A DNA stretch of 18,319 nucleotides from Actinomycetota bacterium (GTDB lineage Bacteria; Actinomycetota; Actinomycetes; Streptosporangiales; Streptosporangiaceae): positions 281-18,599 of the forward strand of contig PMST01000104.1 in the NCBI GenBank assembly GCA_003168295.1, in the 5' to 3' direction. Shown in pieces: positions 5,642-13,459 of the stretch. The notes below the pieces were generated by a model. That model ran no database searches, was not told the origin of the DNA, and worked only from the letters and a program-made list of their open reading frames with translations. Made by a program: the position numbers and the translations under genes. The first letter of the stretch is position 1. Every line of letters starts with the position of its first letter.

Positions 5642-6766
5642 TTAGCGGCCGATCCGCTCGGCGACGTAATCGATGCAAACGGTGAGGGACTCGATGTCCG
5701 CCGGGTCGACTCCGGGGAACATGCCGATTCTCAGCTGATTGCGGCCTAGCTTTCGATAGGACTCCGTGTCGACGATTCCGTTCGTCCGCAAGGCTGCCGC
5801 TATGTCATCAGCGGACACCCCGCCGACGACGTCAATCGTCCCGACAACCTGCGAGCGCTGCGCGGGATCGGCGACGAACGGGTCAGCGTAAGCCGCCTTC
5901 TCCGCCCACGTATACAGTATGGCAGCCGATTGCGCCGTACGGGCTGTGGCCCAGGCCAGCCCGCCGTGGTTGAGCATCCATTCGATCTGGTCGGCGAGCA
6001 GGAACAAGGTCGCGACCGCGGGCGTGTTGTAGGTCTGATCGCTGGCCGAGTTTTCCAGCGCGATCCGCAGCGAGAGGAAGTCGGGTATGTAGCGTCCGGC
6101 CGCGGCGATCTCATGCACCCGGTCCGCGGCGGCCGGCGACAGCAGGGCGATCCAGAGGCCTCCGTCGGAGCCGAGGCCCTTCTGCGGCGCGAAGTAGTAG
6201 ACGTCGAACTCCTCCGCCCGCACGGCGAGGCCGCCCGCGGCGCTGGTGGCATCGACCAGGACCAGTGACCCCGGATCGGCGCCGGGCACGCGGCGCACCG
6301 GCATGGCCACCCCGGTCGAGGTCTCGTTGTGGGTCAGCGCGTAGGCGTCCGCTCCCGGCTCCGGCCACGGGACCGGGTGCGTGCCGAGCGCGGACTCCAC
6401 CACGGTCGGGGCGCCAAGCCAGGGCGCCCGGCCGGCCAGCGCCGCGAACCGCGCCGAGAACTCACCGAAGCTCAGGTGCTGCGAGTGCTCGCGGATCAGC
6501 CCGAACGTGGCCATTTCCCAGAACGCGCTGGTACCCCCGTTGCCGAGCACGACGGTGTACCCGGCGGGCAAGTGAAACAGCTCGGCCAGCCCGCCGCGGA
6601 TCCTGTGGACCAGCGACCTGACCGGCGGCTGGCGGTGGGAGGTGCCGAGGTAGGTCGCTCCCGAGCTCGCGAGGGCCGCCAGCTGCTCCGGACGGATCTT
6701 GGCCGGCCCGCTGCCGAACCGGCCGTCTTTGGGCTTGAGCTGGGCCGGGATCACGAGAGTGCTCAC
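5642..6766 (-). CDS. serC: Phosphoserine aminotransferase
   Basis: A 374-residue PLP-dependent transaminase that converts 3-phosphohydroxypyruvate and glutamate to O-phosphoserine, the second step of serine synthesis; SerC also acts in the DXP-dependent vitamin B6 pathway. It is of the actinobacterial type: FGSGPAKIRPEQLA near the start, GNGGTSAFWEMA (phosphate-binding loop, about 75-86), THNETSTG (145-152), LVDATSAAGG with Asp172, and YFAPQKGLGSDGG with the PLP Schiff-base lysine Lys196. The C-terminus has the expected RKLGRNQLRIGMFPGVD. The start is GTG 6766, nine bases after the citrate synthase stop, so the two are surely cotranscribed and translation may be coupled, since no clear ribosome site is seen. 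The divergent pdxH gene fits a shared PLP theme. Confidence 0.96.
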   Translation of the reverse strand: MSTLVIPAQLKPKDGRFGSGPAKIRPEQLAALASSGATYLGTSHRQPPVRSLVHRIRGGLAELFHLPAGYTVVLGNGGTSAFWEMATFGLIREHSQHLSFGEFSARFAALAGRAPWLGAPTVVESALGTHPVPWPEPGADAYALTHNETSTGVAMPVRRVPGADPGSLVLVDATSAAGGLAVRAEEFDVYYFAPQKGLGSDGGLWIALLSPAAADRVHEIAAAGRYIPDFLSLRIALENSASDQTYNTPAVATLFLLADQIEWMLNHGGLAWATARTAQSAAILYTWAEKAAYADPFVADPAQRSQVVGTIDVVGGVSADDIAAALRTNGIVDTESYRKLGRNQLRIGMFPGVDPADIESLTVCIDYVAERIGR

Positions 6767-6775
6767 TGGAGCAGC

Positions 6776-7930
6776 TTACCGGCGGGTCGTGGCCGGTTCC
6801 CCGACGGGCGCGCCTGGGGCTAAGACCTCCCGGTCCACCACCTCCGCCGCGCCGGGCACATCGTGAATGGACCGGGAGGCAGGCCCGATGTACCGGGCCG
6901 ACGGCCTGACCAGCCGGCCGGTCCGCTTTTGCTCCAGGATGTGGGCCGCCCAGCCCGCCGTACGGGCGCAGGTGAACATCGAGGTGAACATGTGCGCCGG
7001 GACTTCGGCGAAGTCCAGCACGATGGCCGCCCAGAACTCGACGTTGGTCTCGAGTACCCGGTCCGGACGCCGGGCCCTGAGCTCGGCCAGGGCGGCGTTC
7101 TCCAGGGCCAGCGCGACCTCGTACCGCGGTGCGCCGAGCTCCTTGGCCGTGCGGCGGAGCACCCTGGCCCGCGGGTCCTCGGCCCGGTAGACCCGGTGCC
7201 CGAAACCCATCAGCCGTTCGCCCCGGTCCAGGACCGAGGTCACGTACGTCTTGGCGTCCCCGGTCCGCTCGACCTGCTCGATCATGCCCAGGACGCGGGC
7301 GGGCGCGCCGCCGTGCAGCGGTCCTGACATGGCGCCGACCGCCCCGGACAGGGCCGCGGCTACATCGGCACCGGTAGAGGCGATGACGCGGGCGGTGAAG
7401 GTGGAGGCGTTCAGGCCGTGCTCGGCCGCCGAGGTCCAGTACGCGTCGACCGCCTTCACATGCCGGGGATCGGGGTCGCCGCGCCAGCGGATCATGAACC
7501 GCTCGGTGATCGACGACGCCTCGTCCACCCGGCGCTGCGGCACCATCGGCAGGCCGGGGCCGCGGGCCGCCTGGGCCACGAACGACAACGCCATCACCGA
7601 GGCGCGGGCGAGATCCTCGCGGGCCTGCTCATCACTGATGTCGAGGAGCTGCCGCAACCCCCAGGCGGGCGCGAGCATGGCCAGCGCGCTCTGCACGTCG
7701 ACCCGGATATCGCCGGAATGAACTGGGATCGGGTAGGGCTCGGCGGGCGGCAGCCCGGGCGCGAAGGCATCATCGACGAGCAGGCCCCAGACCGGCGCGT
7801 AGGAGACATGGCCGACGAGTTCCTCAATATCGACTCCGCGGTACCGGAGCGCGCCGCCCTCTTTGTCAGGTTCGGCGATCTCGGTCTCGAAGGCGATGAC
7901 GCCTTCAAGTCCTGGCTTGAAGTCCGACAT
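6776..7930 (-). CDS. Citrate synthase, CitA (citrate synthase 2) type
   Basis: A 384-residue citrate synthase, which condenses oxaloacetate and acetyl-CoA to citrate at the entry to the TCA cycle. Motifs seen: EHGLNAST (His171), the catalytic-loop SGPLHGGAP (His206), GFGHRVYRAEDPRA (His245), and near the C-terminus NVEFWAAIVLDFA, CARTAGWAAHILEQ and RPSARYIGP. At the third catalytic position, where most citrate synthases have Asp in NVDF, this protein has Glu298; as I recall this is usual for the mycobacterial CitA subfamily rather than a defect. The start ATG 7930 is chosen for its excellent ribosome site AGGAGG seven bases upstream; the frame remains open for 17 more codons without such a site. 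It is the first gene of the operon with serC and thpR, and divergent from pdxH. Confidence 0.95.
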   Translation of the reverse strand: MSDFKPGLEGVIAFETEIAEPDKEGGALRYRGVDIEELVGHVSYAPVWGLLVDDAFAPGLPPAEPYPIPVHSGDIRVDVQSALAMLAPAWGLRQLLDISDEQAREDLARASVMALSFVAQAARGPGLPMVPQRRVDEASSITERFMIRWRGDPDPRHVKAVDAYWTSAAEHGLNASTFTARVIASTGADVAAALSGAVGAMSGPLHGGAPARVLGMIEQVERTGDAKTYVTSVLDRGERLMGFGHRVYRAEDPRARVLRRTAKELGAPRYEVALALENAALAELRARRPDRVLETNVEFWAAIVLDFAEVPAHMFTSMFTCARTAGWAAHILEQKRTGRLVRPSARYIGPASRSIHDVPGAAEVVDREVLAPGAPVGEPATTRR

Positions 7931-7973
7931 CGGCGTTCCTCCTGCTCCCTGGTGGGGTGAGGCTGACTCCAGC

Positions 7974-8010
7974 GCTACCATTCAACCGCCCTGATCTGGG
8001 TTGCGGTAGC
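7974..8010. promoter_or_regulatory. Compound inverted repeat in the gltA-pdxH divergent promoter region
   Basis: GCTACC (7974-7979) matches GGTAGC (8005-8010), and inside it CAACC (7983-7987) matches GGTTG (7999-8003), centred on GCCCTGATCTG. The 11 paired bases span 37 bp in the 106-bp gap between two divergent genes. This is well placed for an operator serving both directions, or for an RNA hairpin in the pdxH or citrate synthase leader. Confidence 0.45.
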
Positions 8011-8036
8011 CAAAACTGGTGTGAGGATCATTACCC

Positions 8037-8669
8037 ATGGACGCGACACAACGTGATTCCGATTCGAGCGGCTTGTCCGAGGGCACGATGGCCGCTGACC
8101 CGATGACGCAGTTCGACCGGTGGATGTCGGACGCCCAGGCGCTGGTGCGGCCGGAACCGACCGCGATGGTGCTCGCGACCGCCGCCGCCGATGGCCGCCC
8201 GCGGGCTCGGACGGTGCTGCTGAAAGCACATGATCAGACGGGTTTCACCTTCTACAGCAACCGGGCGTCGCGCAAGGGCAGGGACATCGCGGCCGACCCC
8301 CGGGTGTGCGCGGTTTTCCCCTGGTACGCCATGCAGCGCCAGGTCACGGCCGAGGGCAGCGTGGTCACGATGTCACGCGAGGATAGCGAGCCGTACTTCA
8401 GGTCCCGGCCGCGCGGATCGCAAATCGGCGCCTGGGCCAGCAGGCAGTCGCAGGTCATCGGCTCTCGCGATGAACTCGACCGCCGCGTCACCGAACTCGA
8501 GCAGCGCTGGCCGCCGACGGTCAGCGTCCCCATGCCCGACTTCTGGGGCGGCTACCTGCTCGTGCCGGAGACGGTCGAGTTCTGGCAGGGGGGCCAGTAC
8601 CGGCTGCACGACCGCCTCCGCTACCGGCGTCAGGATGACGGCTGGACCATCGAGCGCCTCTCTCCCTGA
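8037..8669 (+). CDS. pdxH: Pyridoxamine 5'-phosphate oxidase
   Basis: A 210-residue FMN-dependent oxidase that makes pyridoxal 5'-phosphate from pyridoxine or pyridoxamine phosphate, the last step of the PLP route and of salvage. The order of motifs is typical: MTQFDRWMSDA, then the flavin-binding strand GRPRARTVLLK (about 53-63), GFTFYSNRASRKG (69-81), VCAVFPWY, RSRPRGSQIGAWAS (123-135), and the C-terminal signature EFWQGGQYRLHDRLRYRR (181-198) followed by W-IERLSP. The length agrees with the family. The start ATG 8037 has GTGAGG upstream; Met18 is a second possible start. It is transcribed away from the citrate synthase-serC operon and shares a PLP link with SerC. Confidence 0.96.
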   Translation: MDATQRDSDSSGLSEGTMAADPMTQFDRWMSDAQALVRPEPTAMVLATAAADGRPRARTVLLKAHDQTGFTFYSNRASRKGRDIAADPRVCAVFPWYAMQRQVTAEGSVVTMSREDSEPYFRSRPRGSQIGAWASRQSQVIGSRDELDRRVTELEQRWPPTVSVPMPDFWGGYLLVPETVEFWQGGQYRLHDRLRYRRQDDGWTIERLSP

Positions 8670-8752
8670 GCATGCCGAGTCTGCCTGAGCGTCCCCGGGC
8701 GAGTCCACGGCACCGCCTCCCGGCATAGCATCACAAGCAGGAGGATGAGGAG

Positions 8753-9499
8753 TTGACAGCCCAAGGGCTCATTGACACGACGGAGATGTACCTCCGCACC
8801 ATCTTCGAGCTCGAAGAGGAAGGTGTGGTACCGCTGCGCGCCCGCATCGCCGAGCGGCTGGCGCAGAGCGGCCCGACCGTCAGCCAGACCGTGGCCAGGA
8901 TGGAGCGGGACGGACTGGTCCATGTCGCCGGGGACCGGCAGCTTTCGCTCAGCGACGTTGGCCGGATGCTCGCCACCAGGGTGATGCGCAAGCACAGGCT
9001 GGCTGAATGCCTTCTGGTCGGGGTGATCAAGCTGCCGTGGGAGGAAGTGCACATCGAGGCGTGCCGGTGGGAGCACGTTATCTCGGAGAGCGTCGAGCGC
9101 CGTCTTCTCGAGCTTCTCGGTTACCCTGTCCGCTGTCCGCACGGCAATCTCATCCCCGGTCTGGCCGAACTAGGGCTGCCGGGCGAGGCACTGGAACGAG
9201 TGCGGGTAGCCACGGGCGAGACGGGTGAGGCTATGACAAAGGCCGCGTCCGAGGGCGCTACGCGGGCCGTTATCCGGCGAATTGGCGAGCAACTCCAGAG
9301 TGATCTCGTTCTGATGCTTAAACTCAAGCGGGCCGGGATACAACCCGGACGCGAGGTGATTCTTATGTCCAGCGGCGATGATGTACGGGTGACAGCCGGC
9401 GACTCGGCGGACGCAATCTCGACGGAACTTTCCAGTCAGATTGCAGCGCATATATTTGTAGCTATTAGCAGCGGGTATCAGCCAGTTGCCGGAGCATGA
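8753..9499 (+). CDS. Metal-dependent regulator of the DtxR/IdeR/DmdR family
   Basis: A 248-residue iron-type repressor. With Fe(II) bound, such proteins dimerise on DNA and shut down siderophore and iron-uptake genes. The N-terminal helix-turn-helix (residues 1-65) reads LIDTTEMYLRTIFELEEEG then SGPTVSQTVARMERDGL. Every metal ligand known from DtxR is present with a constant offset of two: Met12, His81, Glu85, His100, Cys104, Glu107 and His108 (in VMRKHRLAE and EACRWEH). NLIPG follows. The C-terminal third (about 165-245) is the SH3-like domain ending in AAHIFVAIS. The TTG start at 8753 has a very strong ribosome site (AGGAGGATGAGGAG). TAGCAT at 8726-8731 is a possible -10. No classic iron box was spotted in the window. 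It probably shares a transcript with the signalling gene that follows. Confidence 0.94.
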   Translation: MTAQGLIDTTEMYLRTIFELEEEGVVPLRARIAERLAQSGPTVSQTVARMERDGLVHVAGDRQLSLSDVGRMLATRVMRKHRLAECLLVGVIKLPWEEVHIEACRWEHVISESVERRLLELLGYPVRCPHGNLIPGLAELGLPGEALERVRVATGETGEAMTKAASEGATRAVIRRIGEQLQSDLVLMLKLKRAGIQPGREVILMSSGDDVRVTAGDSADAISTELSSQIAAHIFVAISSGYQPVAGA

Positions 9500-9542
9500 T
9501 CATGTCATCCGGCAAACGCTACCTGGGTCGGGGAGCGCGAGC

Positions 9543-11903
9543 GTGACGGGCTGGGGTGAAGCTGCTTTCGACCCGTACCTTCCGGCGGACCTGGTCCTGG
9601 GGCAGGCGGATATAGCTGTCGTGGTCACGGACAGGCTCAGTAATCTCCTGTACATCAACGAGTACGCGGTCGGGCTTTTTCGCATTTCCGGTGATGTGGC
9701 GCGGCTGGCCGGCTGCTCTATCCTGTCCCTCGGCATGTTCGCCGATGATGACGTGCGGAAAACGGAGGATATCGCCGCCCAGGTACTGCACGGACGGTCC
9801 TGGGAAGGAACGCTCGAGAACATCCGGGGTGACGGGGCGCGCGCGCTCATCCGGGCTTTCGCCGTGCCATTGCGCCATCCGGGCGGCGATATCGACGGAA
9901 TCGTGATCCTGGCCCGCGAGGCGAGCAAGCGTGACGGACAGGGCGAGCAGGACAGGATCGCGCTGCTCGAGCGCGTCGGGGAGCGGCTGGCCGGCTCGCT
10001 GGAAATCGTCACCACGCTCAAGCACGTGGCGGAGATGCTCGTGCCTCAGTTCGCCGATCACTGCTTCATCGACCTGTACCAGGGTGAGGCGCTCGTCCGC
10101 CGGGTGCAGCGGCATGCCAACGACTGGACGCCGCCGCCGGGGACCTGGGCCCAGGTCGGCGAGCAGATTCACTATCCGGAGGGGCACTTCTGCCAGCAGG
10201 CGATGACCCGCCTGGACACGATCGCGATCAATGACCTGGAGAGCGGATATTACCCGGCCCCGAGCGCGGAGAGCATGTCGGCCGCTCACCAGGCCGGCCT
10301 GACGTCGGTGATCGCGGCGCCGTTGTACGCCCGCGGCGAACTGCTCGGGGTGATGAGCCTGGCCCTGTCCAGGCTCACCGACCGTGACGAGCGCGAGTAC
10401 GACACGCCTGACCGCGACCTGATCGGCGCGATCGCCAGCCGGGTGGCCATCGCGATCGACAACGCGATGCTGTTCGAGACCGAACGGCAGACCGCGCTGG
10501 CCTTCCAGAAGAGCCTGCTGCCGCAGGCGATCCCGGAACTGGACGGCCTGGAGGTCGCCTGCCGCTACGTACCCGCGAAACCGCTCGAGACGCAGGGCCA
10601 GGGGATCCAGACCCAGGTGGGCGGCGACTGGTACGACATCATCCCGCTGGCGGCCGGGCGGGTGGGCATCGTCATCGGCGACGTCGAGGGCAGAGGCGCG
10701 CGGGCGGCGGCGATCATGGGTCAGCTGCGTGCGGCCCTGCGGGCGTTCGCGCAGGACGAGAAGTCGCCCGCGGACATCATGCGCAAACTCGACGAGTGGT
10801 GCCGGTCGCTGGCCCCCCCGGACGAGAACGGGGTTCAGGCCGCCGGGGACCCGCCCACGGTCAGCTGCATCTACATGATCTACGACGCCTGGTCCAGGGA
10901 GCTGACCTTCGCTAACGCCGGCCACGACGCCCCGTTGCTGATCAGCGGCGGGCAGGTGCGGCAGCTTGAGTTCGCCTACAAGGGGGTCCTGCTCGGGGTG
11001 CGCGGCAAGGGCATCCGGGGTCTGCCCACCTACAAGGAGCAGACGATCGAGATGCCGCCCGGGGCCATCTTGGTGTTCTACACCGACGGCCTGACCGACC
11101 GCCGGACTCGGGTGGATGGCTCGGGGCATTATTCGGAGGCCGAGGCGGCGGAGATGCTGCAGCATGCGGTCCGTGCGGCCGCGGCGAGCGGGGATGCCGA
11201 CGCCGTGGCCACGGCGGCCGAGTACGCCGTCCCCGGCGACATCGACGACGACATGGCCATCCTGGTGGTGAAGTCCTCGTCTTCCGAGCTCGCCTCGACC
11301 GAGCGCGTGTTCCCCGCCGAGCCGATCATGGTGTCTGAGGCCCGGCGGCTGGCCGCCCAGACGTTCGGGTCGTGGGGCATGGACACCGAGCAGGCCGAAC
11401 TCGCCTGCCTGCTGGTCTCAGAAGTGGTCACGAACGCCGTCCTGCACGCCTCGGCCACGCCAAGCCCGGGCCGCGGGCTCGACCTCGACCTCGACCTCGA
11501 CCTCGAGCCCCTGATCATGCCAACCCCGGTAAGCGCGCCCACCGGACCAGCCCCGATGAGCCCAGTGAACCCAATAGCCCCGATGACGCCGCTGACTCAG
11601 GTGCCCGTCCGTGCCCCGTCAGGCGCGGCGACGGCGGCCCAGACCAACGGCGCGCCGACCCCGGCCGCCACGGCGCCCGCCAAGGAATTCGCGCTGCGCC
11701 TGCGGCGCGGCGCGACCTCGGTGTGGGTCGAGGTCTTCGATCCTGATCTCCGGCTGCCCCGGATCCGTACCGCGGGGGAGACCGACGAAGGCGGACGCGG
11801 CCTCTACCTAGTCGAACAGCTGGCGACTCGATGGGGATCCAGGCCGACTCCGGAAGGCAAGGCGGTGTGGTTCGAGATGCCGCGCAGCGGCAAAGGGGCC
11901 TGA
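9543..11903 (+). CDS. PAS-GAF-SpoIIE phosphatase with C-terminal HATPase domain
   Basis: A 786-residue soluble signalling protein. Order of parts: PAS (about 22-122, ADIAVVVTDRLSNLLYINEYA), GAF (about 150-312, ending SRVAIAIDNAMLFETE), and a SpoIIE/RsbU-type PP2C phosphatase (about 320-578). The PP2C part has GGDWYDIIPL, IGDVEGRG (metal Asp380), NAGHDAPLL, FYTDGLTD and DIDDDMAILVV. Last comes an RsbW-like HATPase (about 595-785) with N-box SEVVTNAVLHA and ATP-lid motif DEGGRGLYLVEQLA. Such proteins likely dephosphorylate anti-sigma-factor antagonists and may also phosphorylate them or bind sigma factors. The HATPase is split after the N-box by a Pro/Ala-rich insert of about 70 residues (640-712). 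GTG 9543 is chosen for GGGGAG seven bases upstream; TTG 9486, overlapping the previous gene, is the alternative. It is probably cotranscribed with the DtxR-type gene. Confidence 0.93.
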   Translation: MTGWGEAAFDPYLPADLVLGQADIAVVVTDRLSNLLYINEYAVGLFRISGDVARLAGCSILSLGMFADDDVRKTEDIAAQVLHGRSWEGTLENIRGDGARALIRAFAVPLRHPGGDIDGIVILAREASKRDGQGEQDRIALLERVGERLAGSLEIVTTLKHVAEMLVPQFADHCFIDLYQGEALVRRVQRHANDWTPPPGTWAQVGEQIHYPEGHFCQQAMTRLDTIAINDLESGYYPAPSAESMSAAHQAGLTSVIAAPLYARGELLGVMSLALSRLTDRDEREYDTPDRDLIGAIASRVAIAIDNAMLFETERQTALAFQKSLLPQAIPELDGLEVACRYVPAKPLETQGQGIQTQVGGDWYDIIPLAAGRVGIVIGDVEGRGARAAAIMGQLRAALRAFAQDEKSPADIMRKLDEWCRSLAPPDENGVQAAGDPPTVSCIYMIYDAWSRELTFANAGHDAPLLISGGQVRQLEFAYKGVLLGVRGKGIRGLPTYKEQTIEMPPGAILVFYTDGLTDRRTRVDGSGHYSEAEAAEMLQHAVRAAAASGDADAVATAAEYAVPGDIDDDMAILVVKSSSSELASTERVFPAEPIMVSEARRLAAQTFGSWGMDTEQAELACLLVSEVVTNAVLHASATPSPGRGLDLDLDLDLEPLIMPTPVSAPTGPAPMSPVNPIAPMTPLTQVPVRAPSGAATAAQTNGAPTPAATAPAKEFALRLRRGATSVWVEVFDPDLRLPRIRTAGETDEGGRGLYLVEQLATRWGSRPTPEGKAVWFEMPRSGKGA
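11478..11507 (+). repeat. Hexanucleotide microsatellite CTCGAC in the HATPase insert
   Basis: Four perfect CTCGAC units and a fifth ending in G (CTCGAG) lie in frame and encode Leu-Asp repeats (DLDLDLDLE). Slippage here changes the protein by two residues per unit without breaking the frame. Confidence 0.85.
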
Positions 11904-11958
11904 TAGGCGCCGGCCGGGCCCTGCGTGCTGACCAGGGTCGCGACCGTCCCGTGGTTCC

Positions 11959-12126
11959 TCAGTGGCCTTTGTGCGCGGCCCACAGCATGAGGACAACGAT
12001 CACGAAGATAGTAATCGCCCCGGTCCAGTGCTTACCCGAGACACCTAGCTTCATCTTGCCGCGCAGTCGCGTCCATCCGAACGCGACGATAACGCCGAGA
12101 AATACTAGCAAGATGAGTCCGGTCAT
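11959..12126 (-). CDS. Small two-helix membrane protein
   Basis: A 55-residue protein not known to me. Helix 1 is about residues 2-16 (TGLILLVFLGVIVAF). A basic loop with WTRLRGKMKLGVSGKHW follows, then helix 2 at about 37-51 (AITIFVIVVLMLWAA), ending AHKGH. Both ends probably lie on the same side of the membrane. The ATG at 12126 has an excellent ribosome site, AGGAGG, seven bases upstream, which with the clean hydrophobic pattern makes it a real gene despite its size. It converges with the signalling gene (57 bp between stops) and diverges from the thiolase. Function unknown. Confidence 0.8.
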   Translation of the reverse strand: MTGLILLVFLGVIVAFGWTRLRGKMKLGVSGKHWTGAITIFVIVVLMLWAAHKGH

Positions 12127-12243
12127 TGGCCGCCTCCTGAACCTGCGGTTTGCGAACCCGCTTACGAGCGTACGGCATTGGGCCGCTGGGCGCGACACGA
12201 TGTACCGTGAGTTCTGTACGGCAGTGGTTTTGTCCAGAAAAGG

Positions 12244-12271
12244 GGCATCCGGCCCGGCCGAGCCGGATGCC
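12244..12271 (+). repeat. 10-bp hairpin in the thiolase leader
   Basis: GGCATCCGGC (12244-12253) and GCCGGATGCC (12262-12271) are exact reverse complements around an 8-nt loop. The hairpin ends 14 bases before the GGAGG ribosome site of the thiolase gene, so it could attenuate transcription, mask or stabilise the leader, or be an operator. Confidence 0.5.
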
Positions 12272-12295
12272 GCGGACCCGCATACGGAGGCTGTT

Positions 12296-13441
12296 ATGGC
12301 GGAAGCGTTCATCGCCGGTGCGGTGCGCACCCCGATCGGCAGGCGGAACGGATCCCTGGCGGGCGTCCACCCGGTCGATCTCGGAGCCCATGCCCTGCGC
12401 GGGTTGATGGACCGCACCGGAGTCGATCCCGCCGCGGTCGATGACGTGATCATGGGGTGCGTCTCGCAGATCGGCCCGCAGACCTTCGACATCGCCAGGA
12501 ATGCCTGGCTGTCGGCCGGACTGCCCGAGAGCGTGCCCGGCGTCACCATCGACAGGCAGTGCGGGTCGTCCCAGCAGGCGGTTCATTTCGCGGCCCAGGC
12601 GGTGCTTTCCGGCACGCAGGATCTCGTGGTCGCGGCCGGGGTAGAAACTATGAGCATTGTCACCATGGGTTCGACGGTGACCCTGGCCACTCAGGCGGGC
12701 ATGCCGGCGCCGTGGGGCACCGGCTGGCGGAAGCGTTACGGCGATCAGGAGATCTCCCAGTTCCGCGGCGCCCAGCTGATGTGCGAGCGATGGGGCCTCA
12801 AGCGGAGCGAGCTGGAGGAGTTCGCGCTGGAGAGCCACCAGCGAGCGGTGCGTGCCATCGACGGAGGCCGGTTCGAACGGGAGATAGTCCCGCTGGACGG
12901 CTTCAGCCAGGACGAGGGTCCGCGCCGGGACACGTCGCTGGAGAAAATGGCCGGACTGGCACCGCTGCGGGACGGCTGGGAGATCACCGCCGCGGTCGCG
13001 TCTCAGATCTCCGACGGGGCCGGCGCGCTGCTCATCGCGTCGGAAGCGGCGCTGGACAGGTACGGCCTGACCCCGCTGGCCCGGGTGCACGCGCTGACCG
13101 TGATCGGCTCCGACCCGGTGCTGATGCTGACGGGCCCGATCGAAGCCACCCGCAAGGTACTGGCCAAGGCCGGGATGACGGTCGCGGACATCGACGTGTT
13201 CGAGGTCAACGAGGCGTTCGCGCCGGTCCCGCTGATCTGGGCGCAAGAGACCGGAGCCTCGCTCGAGCGAACCAACCCGAACGGCGGGGCCATCGCGCTC
13301 GGGCATCCCCTCGGGGCCACCGGCGCGATCTTGATGACCAAGATGGTGCACGAACTTATCCGGACTTCCGGCCGGTTCGGCCTGCAGACCATGTGCGAGG
13401 GCGGCGGCCAGGCCAACGCGACGATCATCGAGCGGGTCTAA
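12296..13441 (+). CDS. Thiolase, FadA5-like acetyl-CoA acyltransferase
   Basis: A 381-residue thiolase, which cleaves 3-ketoacyl-CoA to acetyl-CoA and a shortened acyl-CoA, or runs in reverse. All catalytic parts are present: nucleophile Cys89 in DRQCGSSQQ, VNEAF with Asn305, GGAIALGHPLGATG with His337, and the second Cys367 in MCEGGG. The opening AGAVRTPIGRRNGSL and the stretch GCVSQIGPQTFDIARNAWLS resemble the mycobacterial steroid side-chain thiolase FadA5 more than a biosynthetic acetoacetyl-CoA thiolase; the substrate stays a guess. The ATG at 12296 has GGAGG five bases upstream and fits the family N-terminus, although the frame is open much further upstream. It stands alone; no other beta-oxidation gene is in the window. 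Its 3' end meets the convergent winged-helix gene. Confidence 0.95.
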   Translation: MAEAFIAGAVRTPIGRRNGSLAGVHPVDLGAHALRGLMDRTGVDPAAVDDVIMGCVSQIGPQTFDIARNAWLSAGLPESVPGVTIDRQCGSSQQAVHFAAQAVLSGTQDLVVAAGVETMSIVTMGSTVTLATQAGMPAPWGTGWRKRYGDQEISQFRGAQLMCERWGLKRSELEEFALESHQRAVRAIDGGRFEREIVPLDGFSQDEGPRRDTSLEKMAGLAPLRDGWEITAAVASQISDGAGALLIASEAALDRYGLTPLARVHALTVIGSDPVLMLTGPIEATRKVLAKAGMTVADIDVFEVNEAFAPVPLIWAQETGASLERTNPNGGAIALGHPLGATGAILMTKMVHELIRTSGRFGLQTMCEGGGQANATIIERV

Positions 13442-13459
13442 CGACCCGGCACATCCGAT

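Noticed and set aside
7931..7981. ATG/GTG start upstream of the citrate synthase start.
   Set aside because: The AGGAGG seven bases before ATG 7930 and the family N-terminus MSDFKPGLEG decide for 7930.
9486..9542. TTG start at 9486 for the signalling protein.
   Set aside because: No ribosome site in front of it, while GTG 9543 has GGGGAG at ideal distance and still includes the whole PAS domain. Kept only as an alternative.
9519..11165. Very long antisense open frame across the signalling gene, and similar ones across citrate synthase, serC and plsX.
   Set aside because: They carry no family motif or ribosome site; long antisense frames are a normal by-product of high third-position GC.
11831..12295. 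Upstream extension of the thiolase frame back to 11831.
   Set aside because: It crosses the end of the signalling gene and the small membrane protein gene; the ATG at 12296 has GGAGG and matches the thiolase N-terminus.
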